A DNA stretch of 64,000 bases from Pyrenula massariospora (GCA_021030905.1 JAGFMI010000003.1:868001-932000), one strand, 5' to 3'. Counted from the stretch's first letter, positions 34,535 through 46,339 are shown. Notes: generated by a model from the sequence alone, not told the origin. Translations and numbers: made by a program.

Positions 34535-35786
34535 CGAAGGGGAGGAAATCGTAATAGGAGAAAAGCTCTGTCCAGAGGCCAATGTGAAAAATCGTGGCTG
34601 TTATCAGGTAGTGTAGCGTAGCTGTCGTCTTAACGTTGCTTCGGTTCCTCGAACAATTCAAATCGCGTATGTGAATTCGTTTGTTAGTGGGGTGTCGACT
34701 GGCACCAGTGATGCAATCTGGACCGGGTCAATTAATTAGCCTGTGCCGCCCGGCTCGGCTTTGTAAGAAATGCGCTAGAAGGCTCTCAAGAGGCGAGGAG
34801 CCGCTCACTGGCCTTTGAGTCCCGAATAAAAGAGTCATTACCGCAAGCCTGCTGTTAAATCATCAAGCTTCATCGAACAGTCATGTCGACTTGCAGAGTC
34901 GTTCATTTAACGAGGATAAGCTGAACGAAATGCTCTGACTCAGTCGTGCTTCGTGGTTAGCCTCGTTATGGATCTTTCGACACGCCGTATGGACGTGGGT
35001 GTTGCCAAGGCGCCCTCTCGTGGGTGCATCGACCCGTCCGAGAAGCGACCGTATGAAAGCCGAACATTCGCTGCGTGCTAAGAGGACTAACGCGGGTTCC
35101 TAGCTTCTACGGCAGCTTCTGATTAGGAGCATCCCGTGTCGCTGCACTTAGCTTGGAGCGCCTAAGAAAATGAATGCAATGAATGACAATAGCAATGTAA
35201 TAGAAATCGTATCTACAGCTTATTCTACTAGTTTTGGCGAATCACCAACTTCACAATTGCGTTTGGCGCGAGCCGCGTTACCACGATCGTGGCCCAGACC
35301 AGCTTGAGAGGAATATGCGGTTCGAAAGTCGCGAGTATGCCTTAAGGCACATTTTGAACAAGGCTCTTGCCAACCTACCGCCTACGAGGTTGATGCATGG
35401 CGCTACAGCAAGCCTCAAAGCCTACGTGGCCGTGCAAGCGTGCCATACAGAGCCTGCCAATATGCGGAGTGAGCATGTGCATACCGCAGCCTGGTCAATA
35501 ATCTCTATGATGTTCAGCTCTGAGCAAATGTTCCTCTTATTGAATCAATTCCATAACGGTCGTTAAAAGTTGGCGCAGTACTTTCTCAGCTCTCGCTTTC
35601 CCCAAAACACCCTGCCTCTCTCTCTCCCAATAGCATTAATCTAGAAGATAATTCAGACTTATCGATGCTTTGACCCGGTCGCTGAAAGCAAAGCTACCAT
35701 CTAGGGGTCACGCTGGCAAATTTTCCTGGCGAAGACGAGAGCGTCCATATTTGATTCAGAGCCATAAAATCATAGCCGTCCTCTCT
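34535..35786. other. 1.25 kb divergent intergenic region
   Basis: Between the starts of Hel2 (minus) and the NACHT-ankyrin NLR (plus). No gene recognised. A 5' non-coding exon or promoter for Hel2 is likely near 34600-34750. Confidence 0.5.
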
Positions 35787-38700
35787 ATGGCCCTCGCCTT
35801 ACGGTCAGCCCCGCCATTAAAGCCCGAGATCAGGCTGTCCATGGCCGTTTCCGAGTTCGAAGCCATTCTCACAGATGATCAAAAGCAGAATCTGCGATCG
35901 TACAAGACACAAGGACCTCCGGGACCTGTTGATGTAATGAGGCTTACCGCAGAAATTGACAGGGAGAACACACATCGCAAAGATCGTCGCTGTTTCGGAC
36001 CGCGCTTGACTAGCATCCTAGAGTCTGTTCAACAATTTACCTCAGTAATAGACATCGTCGTTGGTGGCTCACAGTCTATCATTGCGAGCTCAATATGGGG
36101 TACTTTGAAATTGACTTTGCTCATCGCTTCCAACTTCGCGTCTTACTTCGATAATCTCAGCACCCTGCTCATGAATGTTGGACGTACCTGCCCCCGCTAC
36201 CAGCAATTCGGCGTTCTTCATCCCTCATCCAAGGAACTCCAAAATGCTCTATGTGATTATTTCATTAGTGTTATTAGCCTTTGCAAGAAAGCGATTCTAT
36301 TCCTCAGAAAGCCATTCTATTCACAGCTTTCGTATACGACGACAAGAACCTTTTCCTTTGAGTTTCATCATTTCGAGCTTGAACTCCGAAGAGCGGCAGA
36401 TGCTGTTCGTGATGAGTCTCATCTAGCGACCTTGCAAGAGCAAAGGCGCGAGATGAAGGAGAGCTCCTCCTTCCGTGCATGGGCTAACAGATTTTCCGAG
36501 ACAGTATCTCGAGAGCTAATGGAGGCTAGGCGCCGGGAAAGTCGAAAGGCAAAGTCACGACTGCTTGATGCTTGCTCAACATACAACTTCCAAGTAGCTT
36601 GGAAACAGGCCCGCAAAGCTGGTACGACGTACTGGATACGGACTCATGACGAGTACAAGCAATGGATAAAGTCTCCAACATCTACGACATTGTGGTGTAC
36701 CGGTATTCTCGGCTCTGGGAAGACTGTTCTCTCTGCCACTGTCGTGGAAAACACTATGATATCGGTACCGAGCGCCTTCTTCAGCTATTTCTTCTGCAAG
36801 TATGATGAGCAAGAGTCGTTGAAAACCCGCACTATCATTGGCTGTCTAGTCCGACAGCTTCTGAATCACCTTTCGCCTGAAGCGTTTGATAACCTCAATA
36901 GCGAGCCACCAGACCTATGTGACACAGATCAGCTTCAAGATTTTCTATTCGAGCTGCTTCCGTCAGACAATTCCAGCTACTATATTATACTCGATGGGAT
37001 CGATGAATGTAGCGAGGGAGAGTCGGAGTCATTGCTAAAAAGCCTGAAGAAAATCCTAGTTTCAAAGCACAAATTTTATATCTATCTCTCGAGTCGACCT
37101 GAGGTGTACAGAAGACATTCCAAAATTATCCAACCGCAATTTAGCATTTCGATGATGGATGGGAGCTCAGAGATTGAGCAGTACATCGAGAATAGTTTGG
37201 ACGAATGCCTTGAGTCTGAAACCTTGTCGCTAGGAGATCCAGCTATCATTTTGAGCATCCGGGACGCATTGGTCAAAGGAAGCCAAGGAATGTCAGTCAT
37301 TACCACCAGAATTCCTTATCTGCATGTATAAGTTATTTAATGTGACCAGGTTCCTCTGGGTTGTCTTCCAAATCGATGCTATTTGCTCAGAGACAACAGA
37401 CGCAAGTATCCTAAGCGCCTTAAAGTCTCTTCCAAAAGACATGCCCGAGACGTTCAATCGCATTCTTCGAAAGATTCATAAAAAAACCCGAGATCAAGAC
37501 CTTCTCACAAGGCTTTTCGAGATCATTGCTGCCGCTCACCGTCCGTTGATGCTGGAGGAGCTCCGGCATGCATTGAACGTTGTGCCTGGAAAGTCCTTGA
37601 ACGACGTTGGCAAACCGATCAGCGACATGCAGAAAATAGTTGACGGCTGTGGCAGCCTGCTTCATGTTGATGAAGAGCAGTGTACTGTTCATTTCACTCA
37701 TCATAGCATCAGACAGCATCTTATCTCGACCCCGACAGACCCAAAAGTCATGATGTATCACATGGACTTAGCGAATGCCGATAGAAGAGTCGGTCAAATC
37801 TGTGTTACGTATCTTCACTTTGCCACAACTTCGACTCGAATTACTAAATTTGAAACTGCGCAGGATGCACCAACTATTGACGTTCCGTCAGCTGTCATAA
37901 ATGGGACCCTCCCAAGATCCGTTACTGGCAGGCTAGCCCTGAGATTGCTTAGAAATCGAACACAAACACCTTACGATGCATATGCTCAGCTAAAGAGTGC
38001 TCTCGTACCGCCAGAGGCGCAAATAAAGCGCGAGCTAGCAGGATATCCTTTCCTTTCCTACGCACAAGAAAACTGGCTCTTTCATACCAAAAGACTTTTG
38101 CCTGCTGACCCTTTGTATCCAATGTGGCTAAGTCTTGTGACAGGTGAAAAGGGCAATGTGTTGCTGCCCTGGAGTCCAGAGTCCTTCACTGAGTTTGGTC
38201 AAATCCTCACAACGTGGTCCGTCGTACAATGTCACGAGGCTCTAATAAATCAAATAACGCGTGAATTTATTGAAAATGGCCATATTTCAAAAATGGTCAG
38301 ATTACTCTGCCTGATGTTAGACTGCAAAACCGATTTCAGCGACTTACAAGGTTACCATCATACCGCCTTGAAAATGGCAATCCACCATAAACTTGAAGAA
38401 GATGTCACTTTATTGTTGCAAAAGGGCCATAGATTCTATTCACAAGAGGAAATGGTTGAGAAAGCCCTATTTCTGGCGGCTGAGATGAGAAGCAAGGAAA
38501 TCATTGATTTGCTTCTGTCGAGACAAGAAAATACCATCAGCGTAGAGACGATATACAAGGCAATTAAAATGGAGCTAGAGTCTGCGAAGGATGTTACTAC
38601 CAGTCCTTTGATTCACAGGGACTGGAAACATAGCCATATGCAAGATCTGCTATTTATGGCTGTACGGGACAGGCATCTTTTTGCTGTTCAAACTCTTCAA

Positions 38701-39930
38701 CGTTACAGCAATTTCAGTGTCAACCGCATGAAAGACAAGGGTGGGAAGACCCTTCTATGGTGGGCGGTTCTTGAAGAATATAACGAGGTAGTTAAGTTTC
38801 TACTAGAGCTGGCAACGGATAGGGCCCCCCTAGCACGTAATGCGCAAAGAGAAGTTTTGTTATTGACTGCAGAAAGAGGACGTGAAAATATGATGATGCT
38901 TCTTTTAGAAGGACCAAGAATTGAGCTTGATTTTAGGGATGAGCAAGGAATGACACCTCTATGTCATGTCGCTAAATCCGGAAGAGGTACTATGGTTGAG
39001 CTACTCCTGGCGTACGATCCTGCCAATGCAGATATCAAGAATAAGTTGGGGCAGACACCTTTATCATTAGCTGCGGAACGGGGATGGAGTAAAGTAGTTG
39101 AACTCCTCTTGCAGCAACCAGAGGTCGACCCTAATTCAAGAGACACGGAAGGAAGGACGCCGCTGTCGTGGGCGGTCAGGAAAAAAAATAAGAAATTGGT
39201 TAATCTGCTTCTGTCGCACAACGGTATTGATGTTAATGTGAAAGGCGAGGAAGACCAAACACCTTTATCAATGGCCGTACGAAGTGGATTTGAAGATCTG
39301 GCTAAAATCCTCTTACGTCATCCGGAAATCAACCCTAGCATGGCAGATAAAGAAGAAAGGACGGCGCTATGGTGGGCTGTCACGAACAGGGATGAGAGAA
39401 TGGTCAAAGTCCTTCTAGACCATGGAGACATCGCCACTTTCCGACCACATAAAGATGGCAGATCGCCGCTTTGGGTCGCCGTCCAGACTAGGAATGAGAG
39501 AATGGTTGAACTGCTTCTAACCTGTGGAGAATTGGATGTCAATTTAGAGGATAAAGACGCAAGGTCGGTGCTGTTCTACCCTATTAAGCAGGGAATGGAG
39601 AGTATGGTTGGGCTGCTTCTAAGGCGTGAAGATATTTCGATAAATGCTAGAGATACCTCGGGACAAACTCCGCTATCAGAGGCGCTAAGTCTTCGCTATT
39701 ATGGGATTACTCTGCTCCTGCTACGTCGAGAAGATATCGAAATTGATCCGAACAATGATGAGGTTCGCCGTGTCATGTCTGAATATGGCAACACGACAAT
39801 TATGGCTCCTGGAAGACAATGGAGCCGGTTAGAACTTATTGACGCGGTCAAGAGCGTCATAGCTGTCACGCAGTCCGAAAAGAGGCGAAACTTCCTATCA
39901 GTACCACGTCCACGTTTGATCTATCTTTGA
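35787..39930 (+). CDS. NACHT-ankyrin NLR protein
   Basis: Two exons, 35787-37291 and 37350-39930, joined across a 58-nt intron (GSQG|M|FLWVVFQIDA), give 1361 aa. The N-terminal region (about 85-180: IIASSIWGTLKLTLLIASNF, YFDNLSTLLMNVG) resembles the fungal DUF7708-type domain that precedes many NACHT modules. The P-loop is GILGSGKT (about 306-313), Walker B is YYIILDGIDEC, and the post-NACHT winged-helix block is RPLMLEELRHALNV, then VHFTHHSIRQHL. From about residue 900 there are at least nine ankyrin repeats, such as GQTPLSLAAERGWSKVVELL, GRTPLSWAVRKKNKKLVNLL and GRSPLWVAVQTRNERMVELL. The start is the first ATG of the frame, since upstream only TTG opens it. The array is complete and intact. 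The ligand is unknown. The membrane-anchored HET gene follows on the same strand after about 1 kb. Confidence 0.93.
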
Positions 39931-40631
39931 CCTATTGGTGTTGCTTCGCGCATAGGGGATAGGATAGGCAAAGGTTTATGAGGACGTTGCGATAGCCGTG
40001 AACAATGGGTAGCATATCTCAATCAGGCTTTCAATCTCAATCTGAGCGTAGACAATGCCTCGAATGGATAATCAATTTAAAGAACATTCCCAACTTCATA
40101 CTCGTTCATTAAAGGCTGCTCCAATTTGCTAGTCTGACTATCCACTTTCTGGCTGTTAGCTATAGATCTGAAGAGTACATCGTCCACGAAGACCTCTGAA
40201 AGTTTTATTCGCTCCAACGGTTTGAGACCGCCTTATCGACTTAGTTGTCGGTAGTATCCGCTCTTTCTAACAATTCTAGCGCCAAAGATTTTCAAAACTA
40301 TTTTGTTCTTCAGAGCCGAAAACGAAATCCACCCAGTCGAGGTGGCCAGAGCGGACAAGTAGGAAACTAATATTGGTGTTCATTTTGGAGTAATGCACTA
40401 TGGATGGCCTTCGTCAACGGCAGGTTGAGGTAAATCGCATCTCAATGCATCATACATAATGTTTGGAAAGCGCAGACAGAAGATATATAAGCAATCACTT
40501 CGATCAGTCATAAAGGCAATTGTAGAGTCGAAAAAAGGTGATCTAATGTCAGGGAACAATACAGCTTTTTCGACACATGGCAACAAATTGAAGAGGCGTA
40601 GCCAAGGATAATGATGGTTCCAAGAGACGAA

Positions 40632-40750
40632 AAGGCTGAGTGACAGTCAGATCGAGACGACAAGGTCAAGTGACGGTCAGATCTAGTCTCAAAGGTGGAT
40701 GAGTCCGCAAAAAGCAAAAAAGGTGGCTACAGTCCGCGGTGCACGCCTAC
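40632..40750. repeat. degenerate tandem repeat, period about 28-30 bp
   Basis: Units start with AAGG at 40632, 40662, 40692 and 40720. The first two share (G/A)AGTGAC(A/G)GTCAGATC; the last two share AAGGTGG and AGTCCGC. CTCAAAGGTGG recurs near 40798. It lies about 170-290 bp upstream of the HET gene start. Confidence 0.6.
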
Positions 40751-40766
40751 CCTGATTAGGATAGGC
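40745..40766. repeat. imperfect hairpin
   Basis: GCCTACCCTGATTAGGATAG, followed by GC, folds with arms GCCTA/TAGGC and CCT/AGG, one internal mismatch and a four-base loop. It lies in the presumed promoter of the HET gene. Confidence 0.5.
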
Positions 40767-40917
40767 GGAAGCCGGTGGGGTTCCTTGCCCAGATCAACTC
40801 AAAGGTGGGACAACTCCTTTTCTTCAGACCAACCATTCTAAGTTGGTCGCTGTGCACACTGCTATTTTGCCTTTTCTTGGCTTTCTTTAGTATTGCCATG
40901 TGCCCACCTGATGCCAT

Positions 40918-42507
40918 ATGCACTCGGGCCTGATGATTATCTCAATTGTGTTCCTTGCACTTGCGTGCGCTATTTCTGGAAACATAATTTATATCCTCTG
41001 GCCTTACAGATATTTTGTAGTAGCTCTGATCTCAACGTTGCTTCTCAGTCTACTTCATTTAACACATCCTTTATACCATGATGACAATGGCAAATCGCAA
41101 CGAAGTATCTTCTACCGCGTGGCTGAAAGCAGATATATACTAGAAATCGATGAAGCTGAAGCCCGTCACTACTATCATAACGCGGCTCTGAGAAAGCTTC
41201 CATCTAGTCGTCATATTCGCCTAATACAGGTCCAGCGCGGAGAGTATGCGGGCGCAGATAAAGGAGGAAAGCCGAAGTATGCTGGTCTTTACCATGATTC
41301 ACCCTTTGTCCTTGATTATGATGATACCTGCATTGAATGTACTCTAAGCGTTCACTCTGTTGACATGTTACCGAACATCGAGTATGAGGCGTTATCATAT
41401 GAATGGGGGGACGCCAACCTAACACGAGATATTGGAATGATAAAAATAAACGATAAGACTTTACATGTGCGGTCAAACGTTTTTTCGTTTCTACAAATGC
41501 GACGTTATCAAGGAAAGATTGGGCGAATATTTATTGATGCGCTATGTATCAGTCAAGAAGATGTGCAGGAGAGGGATGAGCAAGTGAGACATATGAGAGC
41601 AATATACAGTAATGCAAAGGAAGTAATCCTATGGCTCGGAGACGAGTTACATAGGCCTGGAGACAGGTTCGGATGCGACTCAGATGAGCCTCTGGGCTGG
41701 GCCACATCTCTCTCATTTACTAGATTCATTCAAGACACGTCGGCGAGACTCCGCCAGGATAAGACTGATCCGACAAACATAAAATGGCCTAAGGAGACTC
41801 GTGACATCATAAGATCTATCTGTTCAAATTCGTATTGGACAAGGTTGTGGGTCGTGCAGGAGATTCTTCTTGCGAAAAGTATATCTGTGCATTATGGAGG
41901 TCTTTTCTCTATTTCCCAATTGAGCTTTCGATGGGAGACATTAGCAGTCCTCCAGCCGGATTGGGAAGACAGTGTGTCCAATTTACTGCCAGATGGGAAT
42001 AACCTAAATTGGGGTCATGCAGGCCGGCTCTTCCGTGCAAAGACAAAATGGGACAACCCAGTAACTGTGGGGAAAGATGGTAGAGGCAAATCTACAATCA
42101 ATATACTCGACAAATTCGAAAGATACGCGGGATGTGGGTTTCCTATCTATCAGGCGCTACGACAGTTTCGGTATCAGAGATGCAGAGAGCCTCGAGATAA
42201 GTTGTACGGCTTGCTAGGCTTGATCGAAGAAGCAGACGATATCAGAGCGGATTACGGTGCTCCGCTGCTACACGTTTGTAATACGGCAGTTAAAAGGTGC
42301 TTGATCCGGATGCACGAAGACATACAGCGTCACGAATTGTCTGTCACCGATCGTCGCCAAGAGTACGATACCCTTTACAGAGACATAATTGATCTGTTTC
42401 CGTTGTCAACGGACGAGGCGGAAAGCGCCTTGGTCGAAGCAGAAGAGACAGCCTTGACTCTTATTGCTGAATTACGGGATTCGAACAGTTCAACTAAGAA
42501 GAGATGA
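40918..42507 (+). CDS. HET-domain protein 2 with N-terminal membrane anchor
   Basis: A 529-aa intronless protein. Residues 4-28 (LMIISIVFLALACAISGNII) and 32-49 (YFVVALISTLLLSLLHL) are two closely spaced hydrophobic helices, predicting a membrane hairpin or double anchor. The HET domain follows at about 156-326: YEALSYEWGD, RIFIDALCISQEDVQERDEQ, EVILWLGDE and YWTRLWVVQEILLAKSI. Then comes a moderate helical region with PRDKLYGLLGLIEEADD, the usual block after this HET subtype (compare D.VYALLGL). The C-terminus is Glu/Ser-rich with no repeats. The usual function is cell death on non-self fusion; membrane tethering of the HET module is the unusual point. It sits downstream of the NACHT-ankyrin NLR on the same strand, so a functional pair is possible but unproven. 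Confidence 0.92.
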   Translation: MHSGLMIISIVFLALACAISGNIIYILWPYRYFVVALISTLLLSLLHLTHPLYHDDNGKSQRSIFYRVAESRYILEIDEAEARHYYHNAALRKLPSSRHIRLIQVQRGEYAGADKGGKPKYAGLYHDSPFVLDYDDTCIECTLSVHSVDMLPNIEYEALSYEWGDANLTRDIGMIKINDKTLHVRSNVFSFLQMRRYQGKIGRIFIDALCISQEDVQERDEQVRHMRAIYSNAKEVILWLGDELHRPGDRFGCDSDEPLGWATSLSFTRFIQDTSARLRQDKTDPTNIKWPKETRDIIRSICSNSYWTRLWVVQEILLAKSISVHYGGLFSISQLSFRWETLAVLQPDWEDSVSNLLPDGNNLNWGHAGRLFRAKTKWDNPVTVGKDGRGKSTINILDKFERYAGCGFPIYQALRQFRYQRCREPRDKLYGLLGLIEEADDIRADYGAPLLHVCNTAVKRCLIRMHEDIQRHELSVTDRRQEYDTLYRDIIDLFPLSTDEAESALVEAEETALTLIAELRDSNSSTKKR

Positions 42508-43587
42508 TATCTTGAGACATCGAAAAGTGACAAATGGATACGGTAGTCATGGGTAACCAAAGATGCCGCAATATCACTTTCCACGTGGACGTGTAATGAA
42601 TTTAGGCCCTGCACATAGTGCCGATCAAGACAATCTAAACAAAGCACCATGTGAAGCTCCCCCAGGAGAGAATTCAAACACCTTTGGGCCTTTAGCGCCT
42701 CTTGATTGGGTTTAGCAGGCTGGCTGAGCCACACGGGGCAAAATTGTTAAGCGTCGATTTGACACAGCGCGGAGTCGCAGGACCGTCACTCCAATCATCT
42801 CGCCAGCTCCTTGCCCACGGCAGCAACTGCATCAAAGTATGCGCGTTTTTACAGCAGTATACTGTCAAACATATCTTTAAAGCTTGTTATACAGACAGGG
42901 TCAGCTCAGAGCCATCAGACTCATTCAATCACTAGCTTCCACCAATGCCGCTCACCATCCCCCAGCGACCGGACTGAGAAAGCGGCGACTTCGTACGAGA
43001 CCTTTGGTCCGAAATGAGAATCGCACGTCATCGGAACATATCACACCACAATGAAAAAGAAAGTCCCTTCACACTCTGTTCCTAGAATCAAGGGAAAGCC
43101 TGATCAGCCCATGAGAGTGGATGGCGCTGTATGAAACAAGTCGCAAGAGGTTACAAAATGCAGCCAAAATCTTAACGGTAGCCTGTAATTGCCACGCGCA
43201 ATGCGGCCACGCCGCTGGGTTTAACTGGTTGAAAACGCGTCGAAATTGTGTCACGACGGCAAAGTTACACTCTGGATTGTTCGAGCTCGCTTTCACTTCG
43301 AATCAATTATTCAAGCCGTGGATAAGACCCAAAGCTTGGTAAAGCCATGCGCACTAGCTATTTAAGCATTTCACAGCGCTGTAGAAGCGTTTGTACTTCC
43401 AATTCTTGCTTGAAGCCTAACAGCATCTTTTACGATTCACGAAATGTGAAAGAGTCCTGACATCCTTTCTCACGGAGGAATTGAAGACCAATAGCCAATC
43501 AATACGTTTACCTGTTATCAATCTCAATTCAGCTTAAACCTCTGCACCAAAATATGTTTGATAGGGAAACCCTATTGGCCCGATCCG
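42508..43587. other. 1.1 kb intergenic region
   Basis: Between the HET gene and CutC, both plus strand. No gene recognised; the promoter of CutC is expected here. Confidence 0.5.
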
Positions 43588-44370
43588 ATGACAACGCCGT
43601 ATTCACGTCTCGAGATTGCATGTTTCTCCCCTACTTCCGCCCTCCTCGCCGCGAAGCATGGCGCCCACCGCGTCGAACTCTGTGCTGGCCCACCATCAAC
43701 TGGCGGCCTCACGCCGTCCGTCACAGAACTCATCGAGCTCCTCTCCCTCCTCTCCTCACTAGAAGGGAGGCGGCCCGCCGTACACGTCATGATACGCCCC
43801 CGCTCTGACGACTTCACATCTTTCTACACGGACGCTGAGATCAATGAGATGGCCACTTCCATCGCGAGCTTGAAAGCAGCGGGAGCAGATGGATTTGTCT
43901 TCGGCGTACTCTGTTGCGATGAAGACGGCACGGTCAAGGTGGACGTGCCCCGAACGCGCATCCTTGTCCAAGCTGCTGCTCCGCTACCGTGCGCGTTCCA
44001 CCGCGCTTTTGATCTTTGTGGGGAGCATGGTCCGGATGAGGGCGGGAGAAGCAGTTTGACGAAGGCACTTGAGGATGTTGCAAGCGCAAGGTGCAAAGCT
44101 GTGCTGACAAGTGGTGGACCAGGTGACGTTGGTGCGGAGGGGAACATGGAGCGGCTTAGGGAGCTTATCAATGTCGTGAGCGAAGATCGACGGGTGGAGA
44201 TCGTCGTCGGTGGCGGTTTTCGGAGCAGCAATTTCGCCGACATTGCTCAGAGCGTGGGGAATCATGCGGCATGGTATCATTCTTCTGCGCGGACCAAGCA
44301 GAGTGGAGATGATCTTGATGTGGAAGAAGTTGAAAAGTTGGTACAAGTTTTAGGACGCTCGGAAAGTTAG
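43588..44370 (+). CDS. cutC: CutC family copper homeostasis protein
   Basis: A 260-aa intronless TIM-barrel protein of the CutC family, linked to copper handling in bacteria and animals although the biochemical reaction is unsettled. Blocks are LEIACFSPTSALLAAKHGA, RVELCAGPPSTGGLTPS, VHVMIRPRSDDF, GADGFVFGVL, AFHRAFD and KAVLTSGGPGD, in the family's usual order. Start ATG 43588 (MTTPYSRLEIACF); the frame opens upstream only from TTG. The first third is strongly C-rich on the coding strand and the second half G-rich. Confidence 0.95.
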   Translation: MTTPYSRLEIACFSPTSALLAAKHGAHRVELCAGPPSTGGLTPSVTELIELLSLLSSLEGRRPAVHVMIRPRSDDFTSFYTDAEINEMATSIASLKAAGADGFVFGVLCCDEDGTVKVDVPRTRILVQAAAPLPCAFHRAFDLCGEHGPDEGGRSSLTKALEDVASARCKAVLTSGGPGDVGAEGNMERLRELINVVSEDRRVEIVVGGGFRSSNFADIAQSVGNHAAWYHSSARTKQSGDDLDVEEVEKLVQVLGRSES

Positions 44371-44781
44371 ATTGCGGCTGTCGTGACTGTTACACCACTT
44401 GTAAAGCAGCAGCGAGCTAACGCGATTACACTGCGCTGTGTAATCAGGTCTGCTATTTTCAGCATTCGGCTTTTGCCAGAAAGGAGTCCTGCCAGCAGCA
44501 AAACCAGCCTGGCAATTTGATTGGCGATGCGACTCTGTAGCCGGAACATCATGAAGACAGTGTAGGTGCGCAGAGCATGTATCGATTAAGTTTCAGAATG
44601 CTCATCGAAGACTGGACTCCTAGCTGAGCACGACCAGCGAGCTGCAACATCAGGGGATACGGTTGTGAAAGGTTCTTCTGCCGTTATTCTTAGCACACGG
44701 CAGTGCTTTGACGACAAGACCTCGCGATTCAAGTTAGGAGACCTAGATGCTTTTTCGGCTTAAAAAATTCACATATGCATC

Positions 44782-45093
44782 TCACAGGTCTGTTACTCCT
44801 AAGGGGCCCGCGTCGGGAGTCACAGTCGTCGTCACAGTTGTCGTCACAACTAGGACCAGCGTCTCCAGAACAAAAACCGTTCCATTGGCGACGACTGTGT
44901 TTGTAATGACGGATGTGCTCGCAATGGGTACACCACGATCCTCCGGTTCTGCTGCTGTCGGTTCCACACAGTGGAGATCTAGGATCGTGCAATGCCTTCC
45001 TGTGAGATAGGAAAGAAGCTCTATGTAGGGATTTCTTCTTCCAAACGCGGCGAAGAGCAGGGCCAGGAGAAAATTGAATAAGTGCCACCACAT
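44782..45093 (-). CDS. possible small Thr/Val-rich membrane or secreted protein
   Basis: A 103-codon frame from a true ATG. It begins MWWHLFNFLLALLFAAF, a plausible signal or anchor, and ends in a Thr/Val-rich stretch (TTTVTTTVT) like those of some fungal surface proteins. No homologue is recognised and an overlapping frame on the same strand is longer, so it may be chance. An upstream exon could not be identified. Confidence 0.25.
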   Translation of the reverse strand: MWWHLFNFLLALLFAAFGRRNPYIELLSYLTGRHCTILDLHCVEPTAAEPEDRGVPIASTSVITNTVVANGTVFVLETLVLVVTTTVTTTVTPDAGPLGVTDL

Positions 45094-45703
45094 GAAATGC
45101 GGTCTGGCCCTCTTCGTGTTGAAATGGGTTTATGGCTTGGAGTCCGGGACTTGGATAGAGCTTGTGGAGTATGAGAAGTTCTCTGAAGGCTTCAAGGTTC
45201 TTTATTCTTGTCTTTCGGGAGTTTCGTTTCCGGACAGGCCTTTTGGTCCTTGATAGCACTCTCCTGAGATTTTGATGTCTGCTTCGTAGGCGGAGATCCT
45301 TTCTCAAGTTCCTTTTAAATGTCTGTCTTAATCCAATAACGGCAGAGCGCCAGTATACTGCCTAGACGGATGTATTCGATGACTAAATTCAGGTTGAAAA
45401 TCTTAGATATGTGGTGAGACATTGACTGGATCTGTGGTACACCCTGGCAGCCTCGAAATGTGAGAATTAGTGGCTTTTGCCTGCTTTGTCTTTTTCCATC
45501 AAAATCTTCTGATTATCTTGTTCTTTCAAGTGGGGAACCTCACTTATATAATCAGCTTTACGCCTTGGAGAAAGAGTAAATCAATTACTGAGTCTGCCAA
45601 ATTTCAACTGCAAACATATATTTGGTATTTACTTCGTAGAAGTCGTGGAATTAAGAGCGAAAAGGTTTATCAAGTAAAAAGCAAGAAGAACAGGAGGGGG
45701 ATG

Positions 45704-45752
45704 AGAAGAAGAAGAAGAAGGAGGAGGAGGAGGAGGTGGTGGTGGTGGTGGT
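45704..45752. repeat. compound microsatellite (AGA)n(GAG)n(GTG)n
   Basis: About 49 bp of three successive purine-rich triplet runs: AGA units, then GAG units, then GTG units. All three occur on the plus strand in non-coding DNA. Confidence 0.9.
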
Positions 45753-46090
45753 AGCGCCAGGCAGACAACCCCCTTGCAGGATTTGAGATTCAGCCTCATC
45801 CACCATGCTTGCGCTTGGACTCCGATTATCGTCCTCTAACTCGATGCATTTGTCGGCTTCAGTACTATTTACGTGCCCAGAATGTTGGGGCTAGCAGGAA
45901 GCGTAATCTGTCCATAACGAGATCGATGGTATTCAATACGAGCAAAGTCTATGTCTAGGGCTTCAAGGTGGATTTAACGAAATGGTGGTGGCATCGGCAC
46001 ATAGTTTCTTGTCTATGAGATTTGGAGTGCAAAAAGACGAGAGATTGAGAGATGGGGTTGTCATGGTAGAAACCCCCTTGCATAAGTCAC

Positions 46091-46134
46091 CTGTATGCAG
46101 GTAAACCATTGTTTTCGTAATGCCCTGCATACAG
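46091..46134. repeat. 10-bp perfect inverted repeat
   Basis: CTGTATGCAG (46091-46100) and CTGCATACAG (46125-46134) are exact reverse complements 24 bp apart, upstream of nothing recognisable. A 12-bp word AACCCCCTTGCA just before it (46071-46082) also occurs at 45767-45778. Confidence 0.6.
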
Positions 46135-46339
46135 CTCAACGGCCACGATTAAGATATTAGACAGATGGAAGGTCTGTTGAAGTTTTTGTGTTTGTGTTAT
46201 CTCCCCTCACCTAAATAAGGCCTGTATTTGTGGCACGATGCTTTAAAACCTCAATTGGGCCACAAACATGCTAGCTGACTCAACCACTGAGGAAATTTTC
46301 TTGAAACTTATTTGCTCTGATTACAACCGGTCAGCGGTC

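Larger units (their letters stand above)
39931..40917. other. intergenic region with tandem repeats
   Basis: Space between the NLR and the HET gene. It holds a short-period tandem repeat (40632-40750) and a hairpin (40745-40766). No gene seen. Confidence 0.5.
44371..46339. other. 2 kb intergenic region with microsatellite
   Basis: Contains one doubtful small ORF (44782-45093, minus), a compound microsatellite (45704-45752) and a 10-bp inverted repeat (46091-46134). Nothing else recognised. Confidence 0.5.

Noticed and set aside
44729-45307. 192-codon Arg/Lys/Cys-rich minus-strand frame
   Set aside because: Low-complexity basic composition and overlap with the small Thr/Val-rich frame; no family match.
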